Made by a program: the position numbers and the translations under genes. The notes beneath the pieces are model-generated. The model did no database searches. It was not told the DNA's origin and saw nothing but the letters and a program-made list of their open reading frames with translations. Shown piece after piece: positions 1 through 7,243 of a DNA stretch of 50,820 nt. Each line of letters opens with the position of its first letter. Positions within the stretch are counted from its first letter, which is position 1. Origin of the DNA: Promethearchaeota archaeon (GTDB lineage Archaea > Asgardarchaeota > Lokiarchaeia > Sigyniarchaeales > SOKP01); contig JAEOTS010000001.1 of NCBI GenBank assembly GCA_016839745.1, positions 1 to 50,820 of the forward strand, read 5' to 3'.

Positions 1-638
1 AAAGCTAAAATCTCTATAACAATTAAAGATAGCAATCCTCCTACTAAATTACTAAAAAGTCCTAAAATAATTGTAATTACCCCTAATGAGAACCATTTTA
101 TTCTATTTTTAGTTTCTCCCTCTATTTTTCTATTTATTACTATATATCTTAAAGCAGCATATATGGCTAGAAATATCCGAATAGCATTTACAAAAATTAA
201 CAACCCGGGAAGAGTATGAGTATTGACTATACCAAGGGCGTAATCACCCATGTCTAGATAGGGAGGAAATATAAAATAACCAATACTCATGGCGAAGAAT
301 ATGATTAGCATAGTTCCTAGATACTTCATGCTCATGGCGATCTTGGTATGTTTTTCTAACACAAACAGGGTCATTGTGAGGGAAATTGAGTTAAAATTGA
401 AAAAGATATGGGCTGTCACCATTAGTGGAATAATTATATCCTTATTATTTAAAATTAAATGGTAAATAGCATAGATTGTAAATCCTAAGGACGAGGATAT
501 AAAGTATAAGGCAAACCATCTATTCAACAAGTCACTTTTGTTTAAAGAAAGAACCCGTAATCCAATAATTAGTGCTATAACGGCTGTGATTATTGTCGTG
601 ATTATTTTTAGTATATTTAGAGGATCCAAATTAGACAA
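1..638 (-). CDS. Polytopic membrane protein, C-terminus cut by window edge
   Basis: The minus strand is open from about 660 to position 1 and encodes a strongly hydrophobic protein of at least 212 residues. I count about six membrane segments separated by short basic loops. I do not recognise the family. The only standard start codons near the beginning are TTG at 638 and TTG at 629. An in-frame stop lies at 660-662, and an ATT at 651-653 would also fit, so the start is uncertain. The gene is divergent from the gene at 894, with a roughly 250-base AT-rich spacer between them. Its real end lies outside the window. Confidence 0.6.
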   Translation of the reverse strand, partial: MSNLDPLNILKIITTIITAVIALIIGLRVLSLNKSDLLNRWFALYFISSSLGFTIYAIYHLILNNKDIIIPLMVTAHIFFNFNSISLTMTLFVLEKHTKIAMSMKYLGTMLIIFFAMSIGYFIFPPYLDMGDYALGIVNTHTLPGLLIFVNAIRIFLAIYAALRYIVINRKIEGETKNRIKWFSLGVITIILGLFSNLVGGLLSLIVIEILA

Positions 639-841
639 ACCTTCTAATTTAATTATTTTTTATATAGTAATTAGGCGCATATAAAATATATATAACTGCT
701 TTTTCGATTATCATACAATTATTAATAGTGGTTTTTTCCTATTATTCGCGTTATAAAAGGGAATAAAGCGCAAATATTAAAAATATTGATGGAGATTTAT
801 TATGTGCAATTTACTTCTTCGAGTGAAGAAGTATAAATAGG

Positions 842-858
842 TATAAAATATATATAAA
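842..858 (+). promoter_or_regulatory. Probable archaeal TATA element
   Basis: A run of alternating T/A (TATAAAATATATATAAA) sits about 36-52 bases before the ATG at 894, and a TTAGGAG purine-rich motif at 877-883 lies 10 bases before that ATG. This fits a TATA-box promoter followed by a Shine-Dalgarno-like site. The background is very AT-rich, so the TATA call is tentative. Confidence 0.35.
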
Positions 859-893
859 TCATCTTAATGAGATATATTAGGAGTAGAGATTAA

Positions 894-1676
894 ATGATAT
901 CGTTTGAAGCAGAGAGAAATCCCCCTTGGTTTTTCCCGTATATAGAAAATTTTTCCCACATTATGTTAGAAATGAGATTTAGGACTGAAGACTCTTCAGT
1001 CGAGATGTTTAACTTTTCGCTTGATTTAGAAATTCAGGGATTTGAAGGGATGATATTTTATATTTACAAACCTTCACTAAATAAGATAGAATTCGAAATT
1101 CTCGATCACCGAACCGAGCTTATCCATACAATAAAGAATCTCTATATTAATGTGAACGATTATACTTCTTCAGACTCGTTAGACTTCATTATTATTCCTT
1201 TTGGTCATTTTAAAGAGAACCATAAGTTTATTCCGGTGCTTCATAGTGGAAAATTAGCGTCTAACTATCAAACTTTTACATGGACTCCTTCGCTACTCTT
1301 TAAAAACATTAAATCGGTAATTAAAATCGCAAATAAATACGACGAAATAATCGCAAGGGAATATTTTGATCGATATTATTACCAATTTGATAACTCATTT
1401 AAAGGAAATAAGACAGAATATCTGTTTAGTCTTATTAACATTCTCGTTCGGCTCGAAGATATTCCCAATATTGACCCTTTGGTATCCAAGGTAAAGGTAT
1501 TAATCTCAAAAACGAACGAAATGCTTTTCGAGCTATGTCAAAGGTCCATTCCTTTAGAAATGATAAATCTTCTTAAAGAAATCGAAAGGTTAAAATTTAA
1601 CCTTGATAATTTATCGAAGGAAGAGATTTTTAACTGGCTAGACGATTTACTGAACTTTTACAGCAATACGATTTAG
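894..1676 (+). CDS. Hypothetical protein, 260 aa
   Basis: The ORF opens with ATG after a TTAGGAG motif. The product is soluble, has no signal peptide or membrane segment, and is rich in aromatic residues. The first 150 residues look like a beta-rich domain, and roughly 150-260 look helical with leucine-rich spacing. I do not recognise a family or any catalytic motif. It stands alone on its strand, between the divergent membrane gene to the left and a convergent membrane gene at 1743. Coding is supported by length and start context only. Confidence 0.7.
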   Translation: MISFEAERNPPWFFPYIENFSHIMLEMRFRTEDSSVEMFNFSLDLEIQGFEGMIFYIYKPSLNKIEFEILDHRTELIHTIKNLYINVNDYTSSDSLDFIIIPFGHFKENHKFIPVLHSGKLASNYQTFTWTPSLLFKNIKSVIKIANKYDEIIAREYFDRYYYQFDNSFKGNKTEYLFSLINILVRLEDIPNIDPLVSKVKVLISKTNEMLFELCQRSIPLEMINLLKEIERLKFNLDNLSKEEIFNWLDDLLNFYSNTI

Positions 1677-1742
1677 AAGGTGCTATTTTTAATAAAACCC
1701 ATCTAACTTTGCCTTTTATTAAAGAATAAAAGAAAAATTTTC

Positions 1743-2294
1743 TTAGTCTTGTTTTTTAATCTTTTTAATGATAAGTAATACTAGCGCTATCAAGAAGAAG
1801 ATTGCCCCGACTAACAAGAACCCGAATTTAATTGTTGCCGATACCGAAGCAATTAACGGTACGAACGATGCAAAATTTGGTGTCTCGTTTAGCATAATTA
1901 GTAAATTAATATTTTCAATTAAATCAAAAATTCCAGCCACGATTGGTGTTAGGCTCATATAGAGTCCGATGGTTGTCATTCTGTCTTCTAGTCTTCTCGA
2001 AAGGTATAATATCAAAGCAAAAAGAGGTATAACGTAACCAAAGATGTAAAGAAAATCCCAATATACTCCCGCTGCTTGCAATGTCATTCCATCGGGGCCC
2101 CATGTGAAGAATATCGTTAAAATTTGCTCTTTAGTCCACGCAAATTCGAAATCTAAGATGCCATACAGATAAACAGATTTTGCCATTGTTTCAAAAATCA
2201 AGATATTGATGGTTAGAAGAATTATGATACCAATTGCCGCTGCTATCAGTAGTAATAAATCACTGGGATATTTTTTCAATCTATCTAAAATCAT
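1743..2294 (-). CDS. Membrane protein with four to five TM segments, unknown function
   Basis: This 183-residue protein has hydrophobic stretches at about residues 13-35, 78-98, 107-125 and 150-178, and a lysine-rich C-terminal tail. Near the middle it carries a WDFLYIFGY motif, and later DLIEN, both in or beside membrane helices. Conserved polar residues in such positions often mark a functional family, but I cannot name one. The ATG at 2294 is followed by an amphipathic basic start. The gene is convergent with the unknown gene at 894 and divergent from hypC. Confidence 0.75.
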   Translation of the reverse strand: MILDRLKKYPSDLLLLIAAAIGIIILLTINILIFETMAKSVYLYGILDFEFAWTKEQILTIFFTWGPDGMTLQAAGVYWDFLYIFGYVIPLFALILYLSRRLEDRMTTIGLYMSLTPIVAGIFDLIENINLLIMLNETPNFASFVPLIASVSATIKFGFLLVGAIFFLIALVLLIIKKIKKQD

Positions 2295-2471
2295 ACTTTT
2301 ACACTAAAAATTATGATACTATGTTAAGATAAAATATTATGTTAAGTTATATAAAGGATTCGCGTAAAATAAAAAGAGATTAATGATAGATATTTAACCC
2401 ATTATAATCATTAATTTTTTTTAGATTAGAATATTAAAAAGTATAGTTAAAATTGCTTTGCTTAATAATCA

Positions 2472-2714
2472 ATGTGTCTCGCGATTCCTGGTAAAATTGT
2501 CAAAATCGATGGAAATTCCGCACTAGTTGATTTTGATGGAATACAACAAGAAGTCATCATTGCTTTAGTTTTAAATCCTGAAGTTGGGAAATATGTTATT
2601 GTTCACGCTGGCTATGCTATTGAGCAAATGGAAGAAAAAGACGCATTAGAAGCGATCGAACAGTGGAAAGAAATCGCAGACGATCAAAGCCTTGATTTGT
2701 CTGATATGTTATAA
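2472..2714 (+). CDS. hypC: Hydrogenase maturation chaperone HypC/HupF
   Basis: The 80-residue protein starts with the family signature MCLAIPGKI; the N-terminal Cys2 is the residue that carries the Fe(CN)2CO group with HypD during assembly of the [NiFe] hydrogenase active site. The beta-barrel continues with VDFDGIQQEV, the GKYVIVHAGYAIEQM segment typical of the family, and a short acidic C-terminal helix. Length is normal for HypC. No other hyp gene is in the window. The nickel-enzyme accessory ATPase CooC lies close by on the other strand (3084-3887), so both may serve the hydrogen/CO side of metabolism. The family assignment is secure. Confidence 0.95.
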   Translation: MCLAIPGKIVKIDGNSALVDFDGIQQEVIIALVLNPEVGKYVIVHAGYAIEQMEEKDALEAIEQWKEIADDQSLDLSDML

Positions 2715-2738
2715 GTGATATATCTAAAAAAAAATAGA

Positions 2739-2924
2739 CTATTTCTTCTTTTGGTCAGTACTTGATAGTACTAAATACCACGCATTAGAGAAAATCGCAA
2801 TAGTTATGAAAAGCAACATAACGACATCAAGAACTAAGTTCGCATTTCCGAACATTTCAAAGATAAACGCCGAAATCAAGCATAACATCCCTAAGACCAG
2901 TAAATTTTCTTTTTTCTTCACCAT
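2739..2924 (-). CDS. Small two-TM membrane protein
   Basis: About 61 residues begin MVKKKENLL, followed by two hydrophobic helices (about residues 8-25 and 31-51) and a polar lysine-rich end. I prefer the ATG at 2924, which follows a GGAGGG purine run, over the longer form starting at 2975; the extra 17 residues of that form are very polar and include the purine run. The gene is convergent with hypC, 24 bases from its stop. Function unknown. Confidence 0.6.
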   Translation of the reverse strand: MVKKKENLLVLGMLCLISAFIFEMFGNANLVLDVVMLLFITIAIFSNAWYLVLSSTDQKKK

Positions 2925-3083
2925 CTTGATCTCATCCCTCCTTTTAGTAATTTTCATATTTTTGGATTGCTCCAATCTACAAGATAAAATTAGAATATTT
3001 ATTGCTAATATATATAGTCTATATATATCATCTCTTAGTTATGAAACGAGAAAAATAAGGAGGAAAAGAATACACCAACCGCG

Positions 3084-3887
3084 CTATAAATCAAATAATT
3101 CTAATTTTAACTTCTTTAACTTACTAAAAAGTCCTTTAATAGAGTTAATAGCTTTTGAATTAGAATTAAAATCTAAAGGAGAAGCACCGTCCAAATCAGC
3201 TTTCCCAATTTCGAGATCGAAAGGAATAGAATGATACAATGGGACATTCCAATTTTTAATTCGATCGTTAATAATATCTATTTGCGAATCATCGATTACT
3301 TTATTAGCAATAAGGTAAACATTGATTACACCTAATTTTTTCGATAATTCTATTATTTTTTGACAGAGATCCAAGGATTTTTGTGAGGGTTCAGTTACAA
3401 CTAGCATAACATCGATTCCTTTGGCAGTTCCGCGTCCTAAGTGTTCTAAACCTGCTTCAAAATCTACCACCACAACTTCATCTCGTTTTACAAGTAAATT
3501 GTATAGTAGCGTTCTTATTAACGCATTTTCCGGACATAAACAGCCAGTAGCAGGTTCTTCAATACCTCCAAGTACTAAAAGCTGTAAACCGTCTGGACCT
3601 GTGACTTTAAACCTATCGGGAATGTCAGAAACATCGGGATTAATGTTATAAACTCCAGGACCTGCTCCCTTAACCACTGTGCGCTCTTCTATCATATTTT
3701 TCATTTCTGATATCGGAACGATTTTTGATTTAACTTCTTCTTCAATTCCCAGCGTATAACTTAAGTTCATCGCCGAGTCGTTATCGATTGCTAACACTTT
3801 AAAACCATCCTTGGCAAATAGCCTGGCTAAAGTCCCAGCAACTAAGGTCTTACCAACCCCGCCCTTACCAGATATTGCTATTTTAAT
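3084..3887 (-). CDS. cooC: CooC-like nickel-insertion ATPase, probable ATT start
   Basis: This is a MinD/ParA-type P-loop ATPase of the CooC family, which loads nickel into carbon monoxide dehydrogenase. With the start given here it has 267 residues, normal for CooC. The deviant Walker A GKGGVGKT is at residues 7-14. A Gly-Cys-x-Cys-Pro-Glu segment (GCLCPE), the Cys-x-Cys region of the family, precedes the Walker B strand VVVVDFEAGLEHLGRGT. A later NKV nucleotide-binding motif is present. The first standard start codon is a GTG at 3797, which lies after Walker A and would delete it. Upstream the frame is open to a stop at 3900-3902 with only ATA and ATT codons. ATT at 3885-3887 gives the usual IAISGKGGVGKT N-terminus and sits 7 bases after GGGG. 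Function is confident; the start is inferred. Confidence 0.88.
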   Translation of the reverse strand: MKIAISGKGGVGKTLVAGTLARLFAKDGFKVLAIDNDSAMNLSYTLGIEEEVKSKIVPISEMKNMIEERTVVKGAGPGVYNINPDVSDIPDRFKVTGPDGLQLLVLGGIEEPATGCLCPENALIRTLLYNLLVKRDEVVVVDFEAGLEHLGRGTAKGIDVMLVVTEPSQKSLDLCQKIIELSKKLGVINVYLIANKVIDDSQIDIINDRIKNWNVPLYHSIPFDLEIGKADLDGASPLDFNSNSKAINSIKGLFSKLKKLKLELFDL

Positions 3888-3898
3888 AATTATTCCCC
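3885..3898 (-). promoter_or_regulatory. Ribosome binding site and ATT start of cooC
   Basis: Read on the minus strand, GGGG (3895-3898) is followed by AATAATT and then ATT at 3887-3885. A second ATT sits directly before it, at 3890-3888. No ATG, GTG or TTG exists between the upstream stop and the Walker A codons, so this G-run decides the likely start. Confidence 0.5.
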
Positions 3899-4058
3899 TT
3901 TAATTACTATTCTTTTATATATGTTATTTTATTAAGGGTATAAAATCTTGAGATTTATTTCTGTAAATGACAACAAATAATTGTTTATCATTGATAAGAA
4001 ATTTACCTAATTATTAATAATATATTACCTTAGAAGGAGTTGGAACAATTGCATAAAT

Positions 4059-4319
4059 TTAGCAAGTTTTACCCATAAACTGCATTCTTTTGGATATTTT
4101 CATCATTTCCTTAAAAATTTTAGAGTTTTCTTCTGGATCCTTGCAAGCGATCAATTTATCGTTTAAAACCTTGATTTTTACTATCGATTCGGTGAATTGC
4201 TTAGGAGCTTTTATTTGATAATGATAAACTAACTCTCCGTTGTCTTTGCTCTCAATAAAAACCCATTTATTATCTTCTTGAGACCAATTCCATCTGTTAA
4301 TAGTAAATCCTCTTGTCAT
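4059..4319 (-). CDS. Hypothetical small protein, 86 aa
   Basis: The protein starts MTRGFTINRWNW (ATG at 4319; a TTG three codons earlier is also possible). It has two beta-like stretches around residues 5-40 and a basic helical second half ending MQFMGKTC. No signal peptide or membrane segment is evident and I recognise no family. It lies alone between cooC and the coiled-coil gene, on the same strand as both, with gaps over 130 bases on each side. Confidence 0.6.
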   Translation of the reverse strand: MTRGFTINRWNWSQEDNKWVFIESKDNGELVYHYQIKAPKQFTESIVKIKVLNDKLIACKDPEENSKIFKEMMKISKRMQFMGKTC

Positions 4320-4461
4320 GCTATTCAATCGTTGAAAAAAGATTTAGATTAGATAGAAAACATGTAACTAATAGCTTATACCTTATTCTTAATTAATATT
4401 TTATTTGAATGGGTATATATTTTTTTACCAAAAAAAGATATTAACTGAGTAATAAAAAAAA

Positions 4462-5916
4462 TTATTGGATATCTAACTTCGAGAGCATTTCTACAGCAGC
4501 TTCTCGAACATCAGGATCTCTATCCACTTGAAGAATTTTTAATAATTCAGCTATTTCGCTATACTCAAAATTACGTAGAGCTTTTATTAGATAGAGTTTT
4601 ACGATCCAATCTTCATCTTTAACGAGTTCTTTCAATTCATCGAAAATTTTAGGTCCATTAATTGCGCTTAGTATCTTTATGGCGTAGGTTTTAGAATCTC
4701 GATTATCACTCTTTAAATCTTCTATAAGTTGATCTACGATTAAAGTTTTATAATCATTAGTGAGCATCTTATACATCCTAAAAAATAATGTGGGGGGATA
4801 GTGCTCAAAAACAGTTTGCTTAGGGATAGTATCAAGTTCAACGCGATCCTCTATCGTGTCTTCTAGGACTTTTAATTCCACAATTAAATCGCTCAGTTGT
4901 CTATTAGCAGTTTCGATCTTCTGCAACTTAAGATTTAGGATATTTAATTCTTCGTCTTTTTCTAAAGCTTTCTGTCGAAGTTCATCCAATTTTTGATCTT
5001 CAATTTTAGCTTTTTCTTCTAGTTCATTTTCGATGTTTTGGTCCCGCTGTTTTAGATTTTTAATGATTGTTATATTAGTATTTATTATATTTTTCAAATC
5101 ATTATTTTCTACTTCTAAGTCGAATAGTTTTTGATTTATTTCTTCGTAGTCCGTACCTTTTTCAACTTCCATAATTTGTTCTTCTTGAAGTTTTACGGTT
5201 TCTTCTAATTTTTTCTGGAGGTAATTGACTTTTTCCTGATATTGATCGTTGTCAAAAGTTAACTGATCTAGAATTTTATTTACTTCATTTATTTCGTGTA
5301 AATATTGAGTTTTTAGAGCTTCGTTCTCCTGTTCTATTCTTTTTAATTCTTCGATTTCATGCCTCGAAGATTCGATTTGGACGCGATTGATACCGTTTTC
5401 TTCCGTTAGTTTAATAATTAATTTTTTTGCATCTATTAGTTCAGGATTATCTTCTCCAACTTTGATCGTTGTTTCGTCTTTTTTGCTCTGCAACTCTATT
5501 ATTGCGTTAGTTAAATCTTCAACTTGTTTTTTATACAATTCGTTTTCTTCAGTTAATTGCACGATTTCTTTGTTGGCATAAATTAATTCTTCGTTTTCTC
5601 CCTCGAATTTTTGTACATTTTCCAATTCTGTAGATATATCGGCGATAGCTTGTTGGAGAATCTCAATATCCTTATCCTTCTTAATTATATCTTGACGCTG
5701 TTCCGATACTAAATCTTTTAATACTGTAATGTCTTTGGGGATGTTATTTTCAGAAATTTTTGATTTTTGGTTTTGGATAATTTGTTTTTGTTCGCTCACG
5801 GTAAAATTAAGACGCTGTACTTCCTCCTTCAAATACCTAATCATGGTTTCTAAATCGGAGTGCGCTTGGTTCGCAGAATCAACTGAATCTATTAAATCTT
5901 TTAATTCTTTACTCAT
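4462..5916 (-). CDS. Long coiled-coil protein with C-terminal HEAT-like repeats
   Basis: The 484-residue protein is almost entirely Glu/Lys/Gln/Leu-rich heptads from about residue 10 to 350, predicting one long coiled coil with a few breaks. After a linker, about residues 380-484 form helical HEAT/armadillo-like repeats (for example DRDPDVREAAVEMLSKL). There is no signal peptide, so it is probably cytosolic. Coiled coil plus HEAT suggests a scaffold or tether that dimerises through the rod and binds a partner through the repeats; that is inference from architecture. The start ATG at 5916 is the first good one. It is followed upstream by the acidic tandem genes on the opposite strand. Confidence 0.8.
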   Translation of the reverse strand: MSKELKDLIDSVDSANQAHSDLETMIRYLKEEVQRLNFTVSEQKQIIQNQKSKISENNIPKDITVLKDLVSEQRQDIIKKDKDIEILQQAIADISTELENVQKFEGENEELIYANKEIVQLTEENELYKKQVEDLTNAIIELQSKKDETTIKVGEDNPELIDAKKLIIKLTEENGINRVQIESSRHEIEELKRIEQENEALKTQYLHEINEVNKILDQLTFDNDQYQEKVNYLQKKLEETVKLQEEQIMEVEKGTDYEEINQKLFDLEVENNDLKNIINTNITIIKNLKQRDQNIENELEEKAKIEDQKLDELRQKALEKDEELNILNLKLQKIETANRQLSDLIVELKVLEDTIEDRVELDTIPKQTVFEHYPPTLFFRMYKMLTNDYKTLIVDQLIEDLKSDNRDSKTYAIKILSAINGPKIFDELKELVKDEDWIVKLYLIKALRNFEYSEIAELLKILQVDRDPDVREAAVEMLSKLDIQ

Positions 5917-5978
5917 TTTAAAAGCAAAATAATGATCTAATTTGAATTATTAATAAAGCCATTGGCTAATAAATCTTT

Positions 5979-6242
5979 TGATCGTAATCTTTAAAAAACA
6001 TTCGATATTTGTATTTCAATTAATATATAATGGATTTTAAAAAAAAATAGGTTAAATAAAATTACATAGTCGATCAAAGTGGGGGTTTATCTTTATGGAG
6101 GATGAAAATTTATGTAATGAATATGAAGGTAGAGAAGAATTTGACGATGATGATGAGTGGGAAGAAGATGACGAAGATTACGACGACGACGAAGATGGTG
6201 AAGACTATAATGATGGTGATTGGGACGAAGAAGACGATTAAC
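5979..6242 (+). repeat. Tandem duplication, unit 1
   Basis: A unit of 264 bases begins TGATCGTAATCTTTAAAAAA and contains an AT-rich leader, a G-run and a tiny acidic gene. It is followed directly by a second unit with the same opening 20 bases and the same order of parts. Unit boundaries are set by this shared opening motif. Confidence 0.75.
6095..6241 (+). CDS. Tiny hyperacidic protein, copy 1 (48 aa)
   Basis: ATG at 6095 follows a GGGGG run about 10 bases upstream and opens a 48-codon ORF ending TAA. By my count 32 of the 48 residues are Asp or Glu, with one basic residue (Arg13) and two tryptophans. It shares its start (MED-NL-N), the DDDD-WxxE-EDYDDD core and the DYNDG-WDEED end with the next gene, which shows that both copies have been kept as coding sequences. 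Such chains are usually disordered and may bind cations or basic proteins; no function can be assigned. Confidence 0.65.
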   Translation: MEDENLCNEYEGREEFDDDDEWEEDDEDYDDDEDGEDYNDGDWDEEDD

Positions 6243-6522
6243 TGATCGTAATCTTTAAAAAACATTAGTGATTAATATTTCAAATAATATATAATGGATT
6301 TAAAAAAAAAAAGTTAAATTAAATTACATAAATAATCAAATCAGGGGTTGGTTATTATGGAGGACAAAAATTTATTTAATAAATTTAGAGATAGAGAAGA
6401 TCTAGATTTAGGATATGATTATGACGATGATGATGATTGGGACGATGAATTCGAAGATTACGATGATGATGATGACTTTGACGACTATAATGATGGAGAA
6501 TGGGATGAAGAAGACTTTTAAC
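6243..6522 (+). repeat. Tandem duplication, unit 2
   Basis: This second copy of the unit starts with the same TGATCGTAATCTTTAAAAAA motif. The leader is recognisably similar (ATATATAATGGATTT, then an A-run, TTAAAT and ATTACAT) and the gene inside is homologous but diverged and six codons longer. The copies differ at many positions, so the duplication is not recent. Confidence 0.75.
6357..6521 (+). CDS. Tiny hyperacidic protein, copy 2 (54 aa)
   Basis: ATG at 6357 follows AGGGG about 11 bases upstream. The 54-codon ORF has 30 Asp/Glu by my count (mostly Asp) and four basic residues near the N-terminus. It is a paralogue of the gene at 6095: both begin MED-NL-N and end DYNDG-W-DEED. The leader that precedes both copies is also conserved, so they are probably expressed in the same way. 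Likely disordered; function unknown. Confidence 0.65.
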   Translation: MEDKNLFNKFRDREDLDLGYDYDDDDDWDDEFEDYDDDDDFDDYNDGEWDEEDF

Positions 6523-6601
6523 TCATATCTTTAACTTTTCTAGCTTAAAAAAAGAAAAATATATTATTAAAAATTGATAAAAAAGAAGTAAGTTCGAGAG
6601 A

Positions 6602-7078
6602 TTAAATAATTTCAATTTTTTTTATTTTATCTCCTTTTCTTATAGCATCCACTACAACTTGATCTGCGGGACCTATAACTTCTCCAAAGATTGTGTGTTT
6701 GTTATTCAGGTGCGGAGTAGGTACGTGAGTTATGAAAAACTGTGAACCATTCGTGCTTGGTCCAGCGTTTGCCATTGCTAAAATACCTGGTTTGTTGAAG
6801 ACTTTTCCTGACTTAAACTCGTCTGCATAAGGATACGATATCTCCCGGCCCTGAAATGGAAATGAGTGTACTCCAACAGCTTTAGGGCCTCCCGTACCAT
6901 TACCAAGAGGGTCGCCTCCTTGAATCATAAAGTCTGCTATAACTCGATGGAAAACAATCCCGTCGTAAAAACCTTTTTTTGCTAAAAACAAAAAGCTCGA
7001 AACTGTTAATGGCGCTTCGTTGTCAAATAAATTAAGATTGATGTCTCCTTTAGTAGTTATAATTTTTACTTTTGTCAT
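6602..7078 (-). CDS. Cyclophilin-type peptidyl-prolyl isomerase
   Basis: The 158-residue protein is a minimal single-domain cyclophilin that catalyses cis-trans isomerisation of proline peptide bonds. The core motifs are clear: VFHRVIADFMIQGGDP (catalytic Arg and the following Phe/Gln region), GNGTGGP, ILAMANAGPSTNGSQFFI and LNNKHTIFGEV. There is no signal peptide, so it should be cytosolic. Length fits PpiB-like bacterial and archaeal members. It is divergent from the acyl-CoA synthetase gene at 7244. Confidence 0.95.
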   Translation of the reverse strand: MTKVKIITTKGDINLNLFDNEAPLTVSSFLFLAKKGFYDGIVFHRVIADFMIQGGDPLGNGTGGPKAVGVHSFPFQGREISYPYADEFKSGKVFNKPGILAMANAGPSTNGSQFFITHVPTPHLNNKHTIFGEVIGPADQVVVDAIRKGDKIKKIEII

Positions 7079-7243
7079 AATATTTCGTATAGTGAGTTAT
7101 AATTAAAAAACAATTGTACTGGTAAACTAAGACATGTGTAGGTCAAAACTCATCTCCTATTCAAAAAATATAAATACTTTTAAATTAATAGTAATAAAAC
7201 TCTGTAAGGATTAATCTTAAAATCAACTAGCGTTCGTTTAATA

